Assembly: GCA_903813345.2 (NCBI GenBank)
Contig: CAIIXF020000012.1
Coordinates: forward strand, 22,144,184 to 22,208,183
Length of the DNA: 64,000 bases
Reading direction: 5' to 3'
Source: Owenia fusiformis
Taxonomy: Eukaryota; Annelida; Polychaeta; Sabellida; Oweniidae
Below, in pieces: positions 33,549 to 46,597 of this stretch. The notes under the pieces are model-generated. The model was not told where the DNA came from. It made no database searches and was given only the letters and a program-made list of their open reading frames with translations. Made by a program: the position numbers and the translations under genes. The first letter of the stretch is position 1, and every line of letters starts with the position of its first letter.

Positions 33549-33954
33549 TGCTAAAGAACAATTCAGACATCATACAGATTCAAAGTTGAGGGGGAAGAAC
33601 ATCTTTATTGGACATTCTGTACATTGTACAACCTTGGTTCTTGTTGTTATAGACCAGTGTCCATAATTGATAAAAATTGATAACGGAATGGATTTTTGTC
33701 ATTTTTTAAGTTTTAAGGCTGCTGGTGTTTTGTTGCAGAACATATTTCTAAAAATACTTGGATTCCAAGCAAGCGTTGGGATGACTGATTACTCATTTTG
33801 TTCTAACATCGGTTCAATTTTGCTTATTTTTGAAGAAAATATAACAATTTCTAGAGTACACAATAGTATAATTGATCATTCATGTCATTTTCAAATATCG
33901 GATTGGGGTTTGGCATGTGATTTATTTCTCATTTAATTGATTTTAAATAAACAC

Positions 33955-34453
33955 GCTAGATTTCAATTTACTCATTTTATTCATCTATGATTTAAGGAAT
34001 ACATCTACAGTATACAGTGTCCATTTTGATTCAATAATCAATGTAGATTTTGCACATATTCATAAATTTTTGCATTTGTACATTCACATCGAAACATTAA
34101 GGTAGAACAGCACAGAAGAAGACTATAGCATTAAATAAAATTTTAAACATAGTAATACACATATGGTTCTACATTTTAATTCCAAAACAAGCATGAATAT
34201 GATGTAACAAGTCCTATGTATCAAGTCACATGGATAAGTTATGCTGTCTGCTACAGAGGTCAATGTGTAAGATATATTGATTGGATGTAGCAAGTCGAAT
34301 ATTGATACAAATTAAAGTCTATAGACTAGTCAGTCTGCATGCACACGATCATCTTTTTGTCATCTGAACCGGTGCATGGCAAGATAGTATAAATTATAGA
34401 TGCTGCAGACATGTAGCACAAATGTTCTCAAGTCCAAGGTAACAGGAGTGAGC
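33955..34453 (-). other. Candidate terminal exon of a minus-strand transcript leaving the array
   Basis: On the minus strand a strong acceptor (TTTTTATTTTCAG) precedes GCTCACTCCTGTTACCTTGG at 34453. The following ATTTGTGCTACATGTCTGCA is a diverged copy of the array segment E5 (ATTTGTGCTACCTATCTGCA). One frame stays open for about 30 codons (LTPVTLDLRTFVLHVCSIYN and on) to a stop at 34360-34362. AATAAA occurs at 33976-33981 on the minus strand. It may be the last exon of a transcript running leftward out of the array, or an old truncated unit. Confidence 0.4.
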
Positions 34454-34554
34454 CTGAAAATAAAAAGGAAAACAATCAGGATTGATTTAATTTTTGAATG
34501 CTTCATCTATTATGAGTACCAGTATCAACACCTGTTTTTGATTTAAGGAGATAT

Positions 34555-37128
34555 TCATGTATATTCTTCAAGAATAAATTGAAATGTGGTGTTTCGTTTT
34601 TCAAAGCAGTTGCCATCTTGACTTTGCCCAATGTGAAGTAGGAATGATTCGGGCAACAGACCAAATGTGAAAATAATGAAACATGGCTTCATGGTACATT
34701 TGTACATTAAGTGAAATCAAGGCAGTCATCATTTACTGTATTTCTTAGAAAAAATATTTGCCAAACATTCATGTGCCAACAATGGGATTAGAATCCCAAC
34801 AATTGAAAAATGTGTCATTGTGGAATAACCATACTGAACCAGAGAGCAAATTCATCAAATGATAGAACTGATTATGTGTTACAGTACCTTTAACAAGATG
34901 GTATGTAGATAGAAATGTTGCAGATAGGTAGCACAAATTGTAGATTCTCAGTGGTTTCTCCTTTGTGGTTCTTTTTGTTCTCTCCAAGGCAAGAAGACTG
35001 CACCTGAAAGTACATTTAAGGAAAAGATCAGCGATGGTTCAATTAAAAAGAAAGAAAACCCCGAAACTAAGCCCACAATTTTAACATGAAAACCCAAATG
35101 AAAAAACCCTTCACTCTACGACTGTAGCTAAAATGAACACAAGACTTCAGACCTTCAAAATGTAGATCTGGAGTAGTACTTGAAGTGAACTTTAAAATTG
35201 AATCATTACTGAGTAAGTATTGGTCAACGAAATAAAATACAATACAAAACATAACAATACAATACAAAACAATACAAACTATACAATACAATACAATACT
35301 AAGCACTAGATCCATGATCTTGGGTCATCTGGTTCGTTGGTTGTCTGGTTCGTTGGTTGTTTGGTTCGTTGGTTGGAGTGTTGGTTGGAGTGTTGGTTAG
35401 ATTGTTGATTAATTAGTTAATTTGTTGGTTAGTTTTAACCTATTGGGTGGTCTGGTGGTTGTCTGGTTGGTTAGTTGGTTGGTTAGTAAGTAAGTTGGTT
35501 GGTTAGATTAAGCCTATTGGGTCATAGGTTGGTCGTTGGATGTCCGGTTGGTTGGTTGTCTGGTTGTTTGACACCCAAAAGAAAAAATAACTGGAGTGAT
35601 GACTTCCCAAAAACTTGAATTAAACAACCACATCCACAATCAAAAGATCCCCATTGCTCCATCAAATCCAACTCAATAAAAAGGTGACTTGAGACCCCCC
35701 CCCCCCATGAAATTGAACTGGAACGGTACTGGAAGTAGCCCCCCCCCCAAAAAAAAACACATACACTATGGAGTGAATACCTTCCCAAAAACTTGAATTA
35801 AGCAACCCAAGCTAAAATCTAAAAGACCACCGCTCAAACAAACTAAAAAGTGAAGTGAAGTGACTTGAGGCCTCCCCATTAAAAGTAGAACTGGAATAGT
35901 ACTGGGAGTAGCCCCCTGCTAATGGGATGCAACTGATTGCAAGAGATAAAACTGGGCAAAAATGCGACATCTATGGTAAGTCCTGGAAATTCGACCTAGT
36001 CCCCTCATGAAGAAAAATGTGATTTCAACAGGATCGTTGTTTCGCAGGGACTTCACCATCTTTGCTACAAATAGATAAAAACATGTTGTAGTACTTGTTA
36101 TTTTACATAAAACTTTAAATAAAACTTTGCATTATACTTTACAGTACTTAAATTTACACTACTAAAAATTTACAGAATATTACAAAAGTTAAAATTTATT
36201 TCTCCCAATTTGATATAAACCGGTATCCTTCCATATTTCTGATTTTGAAACATGAACTCTATCCCCCCAGAAACCCAACCACCCCCCTCCCACTTTACCT
36301 TAGAGTCCGTTTCTCCACCAAAGAATATGGGTCGGCCAACAAAAGTCCACCAGTAAATATCAAACTGGAAGGCGCCCCTATCCCTATGCAAAACCAGGAA
36401 GGAATACTTAACTTAGGTAGCAGGAACGTCGGTTGTAGTCCTAGTTGGCAACGCAGCTGTTGTCTCAGTTGTGTCGTTGGTTATCGGGCTCCTCATCTCC
36501 AAGCTGAAAGTGAACCTGAAAACAGAGGAACTAAACTGATGTAATAATTGAATAAAAAAAATGTACTTACTTTGGTGCTTTGGTGACAGGAACACGAACA
36601 CCTCTCGCCCATGATACTGTTTACGTCGACTGGACCTGATGGCTCAAAGTTGTCGAAAGACTGATCCAGCTGTCGCCCTAACTTAGTGTGTTCGCTGCAT
36701 CTCTCTCATAGTTGTACCTGAAAGAAACAAGATAAGAAAATGAAAAATACAGGATGCAACTTGATCGAGTCACTTCCAATACAAGCGGAGGAGGGAATGC
36801 CAAGACATTCCTTTCATTGACTCTCGTAAATTTGTCATAGCCTTGTACCCCTCCCGGCTTAAGATTTATATCATCAAGTCAACTAACTGCTTGGGCAGAT
36901 GTAACTCTGTAGGAAGAATGGAATAGTGGAGTATATGTATATTCTTTAAGACTAAATTGAAATGTGGTGTTTCGTATTTCAAAGCAGTTGCCATCTTGAT
37001 TTGGCCCAATGTGAAGTAGGAATGATTCAGGCAACTATCACAGACCATATGTGAAAATAATGAAACATGGCTTCATGGTACATTTGTACATTAAGTGAAA
37101 TCAAGGCAGTCATCATTTAGTGTATTTC
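34555..37128 (-). repeat. Array unit 1 (most diverged, left edge)
   Basis: Similarity starts at about 34555. E5 has only one copy of the 95-bp subrepeat (exon-like segment 34888-35003, 116 bp). E3 has an extra base (TTGGCAACGC instead of TTGGCACGC), which shifts frame relative to all other units. The poly-C tract after GAGA is 12. Confidence 0.85.
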
Positions 37129-39582
37129 TTAGAAAAAATGTTTGCCAAACATACATGTGCCAACAATGGGATTAGAATCCCAACAATTGCAAAATGTGTC
37201 ATTGTGGAATAACCGTACTGAACCAGAGAGCAAAATCATCAAATGATAGAACTGATTATGTGTTACAGTACCTTTAACAAGATGGTATGTAGATATAAAT
37301 ACTGCAGATAGGTAGTACAAATTGTAGATTCTCTGTGGTTTTCCTTTTGTGTTTCTTTTTGTTCTCTCCAAGGCAAGAGGTATGTAGATACAAATGCTGC
37401 AGATAGGTAGCACAAATTGTAGATTCTCTGTGGTTTTCCCATTGTAGTTCTTTTTGTTCTTTCCAAGGCAAGAAGACTGCACCTGAAAGTACATTTAAGG
37501 AAAAGATCAGCGATGGTTCAATTAAAAAGAAAGAAAACCCCGAAACTAAGCCCACAATTTTAACATGAAAACCCAAAAGAAAAGACCCTTCAATCTACAA
37601 CTGTAGCTAAAATGAACACAAGACTTCAGACCTTCAAAATTTAGATCTGGAGTAGTACTTGAAGTGAACTTTAAAATTGAATCATTGCTGAGTAAGTATT
37701 GGTCAACGAAATACAATACAATACAAAAAAACAATACAATACAATACAAAACAATACAAACTATACAATACAATACTAAGCACTAGATCCATGATCTTGG
37801 GTCATCTGGTTCGTTGGTTGTTTGGTTCCTTGGTTGGAGTGTTGGTTGGAGTGTTGGTTAGATTGTTGATTAATTAGTTAATTTGTTGGTTAGTTTTAAC
37901 CTATTGGGTGGTCTGGTGGTTGTCTGGTTGGTTAGTTGGTTGGTTAGTAAGTAAGTTGGTTGGTTAGATTAAGCCTATTGGGTCATAGGTTGGTCGTTGG
38001 ATGTCCGGTTGGTTGGTTGTCTGGTTGTTTGACACCCAAAAGAAAAAATAACTGGAGTGATGACTTCCCAAAAACTTGAATTAAACAACCACATCCACAA
38101 TCAAAAGATCCCCATTGCTCCATCAAATCCAACTCAATAAAAAGGTGACTTGAGACCCCCCCCCCCATGAAATTGAACTGGAACGGTACTTGAAGTAGCC
38201 CCCCCCCCCAAACACATACACTATGGAGTGAATACCTTCCCAAAAACTTGAATTAAGCAACCCAAGCTAAAATCTAAAAGACCACCGCTCAAACAAACTA
38301 AAAAGTGAAGTGAAGTGACTTGAGGCCTCCCCATTAAAAGTAGAACTGGAATAGTACTGGGAGTAGCCCCCTGCTAATGGAATGCAAATGATTGCAAGAG
38401 ATAAAACTGGGCAAAAATGCGACATCTATGGTAAGTCCTGGAAACTCGACCTAGTCCCCTCATGAAGAAAAATGTGATTTCAACAGGATCGTTGTTTCGC
38501 AGGGACTTCACCATCTTTGCTACAAATAGATAAAAACATGTTGTAGTACTTGTTATTTTACATAAAACTTTAAATAAAACTTTGCATTATACTTAACAGT
38601 ACTTAAATTTACACTACTAAAAATTTACAGAATATTACAAAAGTTAAAATTTATTTCTCCCAATTTGATATAAACCGGTATTCTTCCATATTTCTGATTT
38701 TGAAACATGAACTCTATCCCCCCAGAAACCCAACCACCCCCCTCCCACTTTACCTTAGAGTCCGTTTCTCCACCAAAGAATATGGGTCGGCCAACAAAAG
38801 TCCACCAGTAAATATCAAACTGGAAGGCGCCCCTATCCCTATGCAAAACCAGGAAGGAATACTTAACTTAGGTAGCAGAAACGTCGGTTGTAGTCCTAGT
38901 TGGCACGCAGCTGTTGTCTCAGTTGTGTCGTTGGTTATCGGGCTCCTCATCTCCAAGCTGAAAGTGAACCTGAAAACAGAGGAACTAAACTGATGTAATA
39001 ATTGAATAAAAAAATGTACTTACTTTGGTGCTTTGGTGACAGGAACACGAACACCTCTCGCCCATGGTACTGTTTACGTGGACTGGACCTGATGGCTCAA
39101 AGTTGTCGAAAGACTGATCCAGCTGTCGCCCTAACTTAGTGTGTTCGCTGCATCTCTCTCATAGTTGTACCTGAAAGAAACAAGATAAGAAAATGAAAAA
39201 TACAAGGATGCAACTTGATCGAGTCACTTCCAATACAAGCGGAGGAGGGAATGCCAAGACATTCCTTTCATTGACTCTCGTAAATTTGTCATAGCCTTGT
39301 ACCCCTCCCGGCTTAAGATTTATATCATCAAGTCAACTAACTGCTTGGGCAGATGTAACTCTGTAGGAAGAATGGAATAGTGGAGTATATGTATATTCTT
39401 TAAGACCAAATTGAAATGTGGTGTTTCTTATTTCAAAGCAGTTGTCATCTTGACTTGGCCCAATGTGAAGTAGGAATGATTCAGGCAACTATCACAGACC
39501 ACATGTGAAAATAATGAAACATGGCTTCATGGTACATTTGTACATTAAGTTAAATCAAGGCAGTCATCAGTTAGTGTATTTC
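37129..39582 (-). repeat. Array unit 2 (type A)
   Basis: 2454 bp. Doubled 95-bp subrepeat. The minisatellite has TCTTGGGTCATC and GTCTGGTTGTTTGACACCC, the type A markers. Variant CAAAATCATCAAATG. Confidence 0.85.
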
Positions 39583-42055
39583 TTAGAAAAAATGTTTGCC
39601 AAACATACATGTGCCAACAATGGGATTAGAATCCCAACAATTGAAAAATGTGTCATTGTGGAATAACCGTACTGAACCAGAGAGCAAAATCATCAAATGA
39701 TAGAACTGATTATGTGTTACAGTACCTTTAACAAGATGGTATGTAGATATAAATGCTGCAGATAGGTAGCACAAATTGTAGATTCTCTGTGGTTTTCCTT
39801 TTGTGTTTCTTTTTGTTCTCTCCAAGGCAAGAGGTATGTAGATACAAATGCTGCAGATAGGTAGCACAAATTGTAGATTCTCTGTGGTTTTCCCATTGTA
39901 GTTCTTTTTGTTCTTTCCAAGGCAAGAAGACTGCACCTGAAAGTACATTTAAGGAAAAGATCAGCGATGGTTCAATTAAAAAGAAAGAAAACCCCGAAAC
40001 TAAGCCCACAATTTTAACATGAAAACCCAAAAGAAAAGACCCTTCAATCTACAACCGTAGCTAAAATGAACACAAGACTTCAGACCTTCAAAATTAAGAT
40101 CTGGAGTAGTACTTGAAGTGAACTTTAAAATTGAATCATTGCTGAGTAAGTATTGGTCAACGAAATACAATACAATACAAAAAAACAATACAATACAATA
40201 CAAAACAATACAAACTATACAATACAATACAATACAATACTAAGCACTAGATCCATGATCTTGGTCATCTGGTTCGTTGGTTGTCTGGTTCGTTGGTTGT
40301 TTGGTTCGTTGGTTGGAGTGTTGGTTAGATGGTTGATTAATTAGTTAATTTGTTGGTTAGTTTTAACCTATTGGGTGGTCTGGTGGTTGTCTGGTTGGTT
40401 AGTTGGTTGGTTAGTAAGTAAGTTGGTTGGTTAGATTAAGCCTATTGGGTCATAGGTTGGTCGTTGGATGTCCGGTTGGTTGGTTGTCTGCTTGTTTGAC
40501 ACCCCAAAGAAAAAATAACTGGAGTGATGACTTCCCAAAAACTTGAATTAAACAACCACATTCACAATCAAAAGATCCCCATTGCTCCATCAAATCCAAC
40601 TCAATAAAAAAGGTGACTTGAGACCCCCCCCCCCATGAAATTGAACTGGAACTGTACTGGAAGTAGCCCCCCCCCCCCTCCCAACACACACACTATGGAG
40701 TGAATACCTTCCCAAAAACTTGAATTAAGCAACCCAAGCTAAAATCTAAAAGACCACCGCTCAAACAAACTAAAAAGTGAAGTGAAATGACTTGAGGCCT
40801 CCCCATTAAAAGTAGAACTGGAATAGTACTGGGAGTAGCCCCCTGCTAATGGGATGCAACTGATTGCAAGAGATAAAACTGGGCAAAAATGCGACATCTA
40901 TGGTAAGTCCTGGAAACTCGACCTAGTCCCCTCATGAAGAAAAATGTGATTTCAACAGGATCGTCGTTTCGCAGGAGCTTCACCATCTGTGCTACAAATA
41001 GATAAAAACATGTTGTAGTAGTTGTTATTTTACATAAAACTTTAAATAAAACTTTGCATTATACTTTACAGTACTTAAATTGACGCTAATAAAAATTTAC
41101 AGAATATTACAAAAGATAAAATTTATTTCTCTCAATTTGATATAAACCGGTATCCTTCCATATTTCTGATTTTGAAACATGAACTCTATCCCCCAGAATC
41201 CAACCACCCCCCTCCCACTTTACCTTAGAGTCCAAGTTTCTCCACCAAAGAATATGGGTCGGCCAACAAAAGTCCACCAGTAAATATCAAACTGGAAGGC
41301 GCCCCTATCCCTATGCAAAACCAGGAAGGAATACTTAACTTAGGTAGCAGGAACGTCGGTTGTAGTCCTAGTTGGCACGCAGCTGTTGTCTCAGTTGTGT
41401 CGTTGGTTATCGGGCTCCTCATCTCCAAGCTGAAAGTGAACCTGAAAACAGAGGAACTAAACTGATGTAATGATTGAATAAAAAAAAATGTACTTACTTT
41501 GGTGCTTTGGTGACAGGAACACGAACACCTCTCGCCCATGATACTGTTTACGTGGACTGGACCTGATGGCTCAAAGTTGTCAAAAGACTGATCCAGCTGT
41601 CGCCCTAACTTAGTGTGTTCGCTGCATCTCTCTCATAGTTGTACCTGAAAGAAACAAGATAAGAAAATGAAAAATACAGGATGCAACTTGATCGAGTCAC
41701 TTCCAATACAAGCGGAGGAGGGAATGCCAAGACATTCCTTTCGTTGACTCTCGTAAATTTGTCATAGCCTTGTACCCCTCCCGGCTTAAGATTTATATCA
41801 TCAAGTCAACTAACTGCTTGGGCAGGTGTAACTCTGTAGGAAGAATGGAATACTGGAGTATATGTATATTCTTTAAGACTAAATTGAAATGTGGTGTTTC
41901 GTATTTCAAAGCAGTTGCCATCTTAATCTGGCCCAATGTGAAGTAGGAATGATTCAGGCAACTATCACAGACCACATGTGAAAATAATGAAACATGGCTT
42001 CATGGTACATTTGTACATTAAGTGAAATCAAGGCAGTCATCATTTAGTGTATTTC
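39583..42055 (-). repeat. Array unit 3 (type B)
   Basis: 2473 bp. Type B markers: TCTTGGTCATC, GTCTGCTTGTTTGACACCCC, and CTCGCCCATGATACTG with TTGTCAAAAGACTG. It lacks the 88-bp duplication of units 6 and 10. It carries several private changes, including in E3 (GTCCAAGTTTC). Confidence 0.85.
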
Positions 42056-44530
42056 TTAGAAAAAATGTTTGCCAAACATACATGTGCCAACAATGGGATT
42101 AGAATCCCAACAATTGCAAAATGTGTCATTGTGGAATAACCGTACTGAACCAGAGTGCAAAATCCTCAAATGATAGAACTGATTATGTGTTACAGTACCT
42201 TTAACAAGATGGTATGTAGATATAAATGCTGCAGATAGGTAGCACAAATTGTAGATTCTCTGTGGTTTTCCTTTTGTGTTTCTTTTTGTTCTCTCCAAGG
42301 CAAGAGGTATGTAGATACAAATGCTGCAGATAGGTAGCACAAATTGTAGATTCTCTGTGGTTTTCCCATTGTAGTTCTTTTTGTTCTTTCCAAGGCAAGA
42401 AGACTGCACCTGAAAGTACATTTAAGGAAAAGATCAGCGATGGTTCAATTAAAAAGAAAGAAAACCCCGAAACTAAGCCCACAATTTTAACATGAAAACC
42501 CAAAAGAAAAGACCCTTCAATCTACAACTGTAGCTAAAATGAACACAAGACTTCAGACCTTCAAAATTTAGATCTGGAGTAGTACTTGAAGTGAACTTTA
42601 AAATTGAATCATTGCTGAGTAAGTATTGGTCAACGAAATACAATACAATACAAAAAAACAATACAATACAATACAAAACAATACAAACTATACAATACAA
42701 TACAATACTAAGCACTAGATCCATGATCTTGGGTCATCTGGTTCGTTGGTTGTCTGGTTCGTTGGTTGTTTGGTTCGTTGGTTGGAGTGTTGGTTGGAGT
42801 GTTGGTTAGATTGTTGATTAATTAGTTAATTTGTTGGTTAGTTTTAACCTATTGGGTGGTCTGGTGGTTGTCTGGTTGGTTAGTTGGTTGGTTAGTAAGT
42901 AAGTTGGTTGGTTAGATTAAGCCTATTGGGTCATAGGTTGGTCGTTGGATGTCCGGTTGGTTGGTTGTCTGGTTGTTTGACACCCAAAAGAAAAAAATAA
43001 CTGGAGTGATGACTTCCCAAAAACTTGAATTAAACAACCACATCCACAATCAAAAGATCCCCATTGCTCCATCAAATCCAACTCAATAAAAAGGTGACTT
43101 GAGACCCCCCCCCATGAAATTGAACTGGAACGGTACTGGAAGTAGCCCCCCCCCCCAAACACATACACTATGGAGTGAATACCTTCCCAAAAACTTGAAT
43201 TAAGCAACCCAAGCTAAAATCTAAAAGACCACCGCTAAAACAAACTAAAAAGTGAAGTGAAGTGACTTGAGGCCTCCCCATTAAAAGTAGAACTGGAATA
43301 GTACTGGGAGTAGCCCCCTGCTAATGGGATGCAACTGATTGCAAGAGATAAAACTGGGCAAAAATGCGACCTCTATGGTAAGTCCTGGAAACTCGACCTA
43401 GTCCCCTCATGAAGAAAAATGTGATTTCAACAGGATCGTTGTTTCGCAGGGACTTCACCATCTTTGCTACAAATAGATAAAAACATGTTGTAGTACTTGT
43501 TATTTTACATAAAACTTTAAATAAAACTTTGCATTATACTTTACAGTACTTAAATTTACACTACTAAAAATTTACAGAATATTACAAAAGTTAAAATTTA
43601 TTTCTCCCAATTTGATATAAACCGGTATTCTTCCATATTTCTGATTTTGAAACATGAACTCTATCCCCCCAGAAACCCAACCACCCCCCTCCCACTTTAC
43701 CTTAGAGTCCGTTTCTCCACCAAAGAATATGGGTCGGCCAACAAAAGTCCACCAGTAAATATCAAACTGGAAGGCGCCCCTATCCCTATGCAAAACCAGG
43801 AAGGAATACTTAACTTAGGTAGCAGAAACGTCGGTTGTAGTCCTAGTTGGCATGCAGCTGTTGTCTCAGTTGTGTCGTTGGTTATCGGGCTCCTCATCTC
43901 CAAGCTGAAAGTGAACCTGAAAACAGAGGAACTAAACTGATGTAATAATTGAATAAAAAAAATGTACTTACTTTGGTGCTTTGGTGACAGGAACACGAAC
44001 ACCTCTCGCCCATGGTACTGTTTGCGTGGACTGGACCTGATGGCTCAAAGTTGTCGAAAGACTGATCCAGCTGTCGCCCTAACTTAGTGTGTTCGCTGCA
44101 TCTCTCTCATAGTTGTACCTGAAAGAAACAAGATAAGAAAATGAAAAATACAAGGATGCAACTTGATCGAGTCACTTCCAATACAAGCGGAGGAGGGAAT
44201 GCCAAGACATTCCTTTCATTGACTCTCGTAAATTTGTCATAGCCTTGTACCCCTCCCGGCTTAAGATTTATATCATCAAGTCAACTAACTGCTTGGGCAG
44301 ATGTAACTCTGTAGGAAGAATGGAATAGTGGAGTATATGTATATTCTTTAAGACTAAATTGAAATGTGGTGTTTCGTATTTCAAAGCAGTTGCCATCTTG
44401 ACTTGGCCCAATGTGAAGTAGGAATGATTCAGGCAACTATCACAGACCACATGTGAAAATAATGAAACATGGCTTCATGGTACATTTGTACATTAAGTGA
44501 AATCAAGGCAGTCATCATTTAGTGTATTTC
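42056..44530 (-). repeat. Array unit 4 (type A)
   Basis: 2475 bp. It begins with the AGAGTGCAAAATCCTC variant shared only with unit 7, both directly after a type B unit. From about 42.2 kb on it matches unit 8, including GCGACCTCTATGG. Confidence 0.85.
44268..44450 (-). other. Conserved 60-codon open frame in the array unit
   Basis: The frame MVCDSCLNHSYFTLGQVKMA onward is retained in units 2 and 4-11 with one or two substitutions. Because the units are so similar in general, retention is weak evidence of coding. It has no known domain, and no splice sites frame it. Confidence 0.2.
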
Positions 44531-44673
44531 TTAGAAAAAATGTTTGCCAAACATACATGTGCCAACAATGGGATTAGAATCCCAACAATTGCAAAATGTG
44601 TCATTGTGGAATAACCGTACTGAACCAGAGAGCAAAATCGTCAAATGATAGAACTGATTATGTGTTACAGTAC

Positions 44674-44884
44674 CTTTAACAAGATGGTATGTAGATATAA
44701 ATGCTGCAGATAGGTAGCACAAATTGTAGATTCTCTGTGGTTTTCCTTTTGTGTTTCTTTTTGTTCTCTCCAAGGCAAGAGGTATGTAGATACAAATGCT
44801 GCAGATAGGTAGCACAAATTGTAGATTCTCTGTGGTTTTCCCATTGTAGTTCTTTTTGTTCTTTCCAAGGCAAGAAGACTGCAC
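44674..44884 (-). other. E5: exon-like segment of the array unit (reference unit 5)
   Basis: On the minus strand, TGTACTTTCAG|GTGCAG begins a 211-bp segment that ends GTTAAAG|GTACTG. It contains two copies of the 95-bp subrepeat (CCACAGAGAATCTACAATTT, GTGCTACCTATCTGCAGCAT). Two of the three frames are open across the whole segment, with no recognisable domain. The same sites are present in all units, and a diverged relative with its own acceptor lies at 34453. Length 211 is not a multiple of three; unit 1 has 116 bp. Confidence 0.4.
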
Positions 44885-46179
44885 CTGAAAGTACATTTAA
44901 GGAAAAGATCAGCGATGGTTCAATTAAAAAGAAAGAAAACCCCGAAACTAAGCCCACAATTTTAACATGAAAACCCAAAAGAAAAGACCCTTCAATCTAC
45001 AACTGTAGCTAAAATGAACACAAGACTTCAGACCTTCAAAATTTAGATCTGGAGTAGTACTTGAAGTGAACTTTAAAATTGAATCATTGCTGAGTAAGTA
45101 TTGGTCAACGAAATACAATACAATACAAAAAAACAATACAATACAATACAAAACAATACAAACTATACAATACAATACAATACTAAGCACTAGATCCATG
45201 ATCTTGGGTCATCTGGTTCGTTGGTTGTCTGGTTCGTTGGTTGTTTGGTTCGTTGGTTGGAGTGTTGGTTGGAGTGTTGGTTAGATTGTTGATTAATTAG
45301 TTAATTTGTTGGTTAGTTTTAACCTATTGGGTGGTCTGGTGGTTGTCTGGTTGGTTAGTTGGTTGGTTAGTAAGTAAGTTGGTTGGTTAGATTAAGCCTA
45401 TTGGGTCATAGGTTGGTCGTTGGATGTCCGGTTGGTTGGTTGTCTGGTTGTTTGACACCCAAAAGAAAAAAATAACTGGAGTGATGACTTCCCAAAAACT
45501 TGAATTAAACAACCACATCCACAATCAAAAGATCCCCATTGCTCCATCAAATCCAACTCAATAAAAAGGTGACTTGAGACCCCCCCCCCCATGAAATTGA
45601 ACTGGAACGGTACTGGAAGTAGCCCCCCCCCCCCCAAACACATACACTATGGAGTGAATACCTTCCCAAAAACTTGAATTAAGCAACCCAAGCTAAAATC
45701 TAAAAGACCACCGCTCAAACAAACTAAAAAGTGAAGTGAAGTGACTTGAGGCCTCCCCATTAAAAGTAGAACTGGAATAGTACTGGGAGTAGCCCCCTGC
45801 TAATGGGATGCAACTGATTGCAAGAGATAAAACTGGGCAAAAATGCGACCTCTATGGTAAGTCCTGGAAACTCGACCTAGTCCCCTCATGAAGAAAAATG
45901 TGATTTCAACAGGATCGTTGTTTCGCAGGGACTTCACCATCTTTGCTACAAATAGATAAAAACATGTTGTAGTACTTGTTATTTTACATAAAACTTTAAA
46001 TAAAACTTTGCATTATACTTTACAGTACTTAAATTTACACTACTAAAAATTTACAGAATATTACAAAAGTTAAAATTTATTTCTCCCAATTTGATATAAA
46101 CCGGTATTCTTCCATATTTCTGATTTTGAAACATGAACTCTATCCCCCCAGAAACCCAACCACCCCCCTCCCACTTTAC

Positions 46180-46395
46180 CTTAGAGTCCGTTTCTCCACC
46201 AAAGAATATGGGTCGGCCAACAAAAGTCCACCAGTAAATATCAAACTGGAAGGCGCCCCTATCCCTATGCAAAACCAGGAAGGAATACTTAACTTAGGTA
46301 GCAGAAACGTCGGTTGTAGTCCTAGTTGGCATGCAGCTGTTGTCTCAGTTGTGTCGTTGGTTATCGGGCTCCTCATCTCCAAGCTGAAAGTGAAC
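46180..46395 (-). other. E3: exon-like segment of the array unit
   Basis: The acceptor CTCTGTTTTCAG and donor CTCTAAG|GTAAAG bound 216 bp on the minus strand. One frame is open throughout and begins with a Thr-rich stretch (SPITNDTTETTAA). A second, shorter frame contains FDIYWWTFVGRPIFFGGETD just before the donor. No domain was recognised. In unit 1 an extra base ends the first frame after TTTDVPAT. Confidence 0.35.
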
Positions 46396-46450
46396 CTGAA
46401 AACAGAGGAACTAAACTGATGTAATAATTGAATAAAAAAAATGTACTTAC

Positions 46451-46597
46451 TTTGGTGCTTTGGTGACAGGAACACGAACACCTCTCGCCCATGGTACTGT
46501 TTACGTGGACTGGACCTGATGGCTCAAAGTTGTCGAAAGACTGATCCAGCTGTCGCCCTAACTTAGTGTGTTCGCTGCATCTCTCTCATAGTTGTAC
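46451..46597 (-). other. E2: exon-like segment of the array unit
   Basis: A long polypyrimidine acceptor (TTATCTTGTTTCTTTCAG) and a near-perfect donor (ACCAAA|GTAAGT) bound 147 bp on the minus strand. The intron to E3 would be only 55 bp. All three frames hit a stop. The best runs after an early TGA and contains LDQSFDNFEPSGPVHVNSTM, then GERCSCSCHQSTK up to the donor. A protein-like tail behind a stop suggests a decayed exon or a non-coding one. Confidence 0.35.

Noticed and set aside
33667-33936. 89-codon plus-strand frame followed by AATAAA
   Set aside because: No domain, no promoter-like start, and it overlaps the presumed 3' flank of the minus-strand terminal exon. Likely chance in AT-rich DNA.
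36245-36544. 97-99-codon plus-strand frame repeated in the array (starts MKHELYPPRNP)
   Set aside because: It lies opposite the E3 segment, whose splice-like sites are on the minus strand. It changes frame with a one-base difference in unit 1 and has no splice context of its own.
37129-37494. 121-codon minus-strand frame repeated in units 2-11, as a protein gene
   Set aside because: It runs through the 95-bp subrepeat, which is open in more than one frame, and on past the GT donor of E5. Conservation follows from overall unit identity. No domain is recognised.
45066-45284. Plus-strand frame with NTIQ repeats and WFVGWSVG repeats
   Set aside because: It is a direct reading of the ATACA pentanucleotide and the GGTTG minisatellite.
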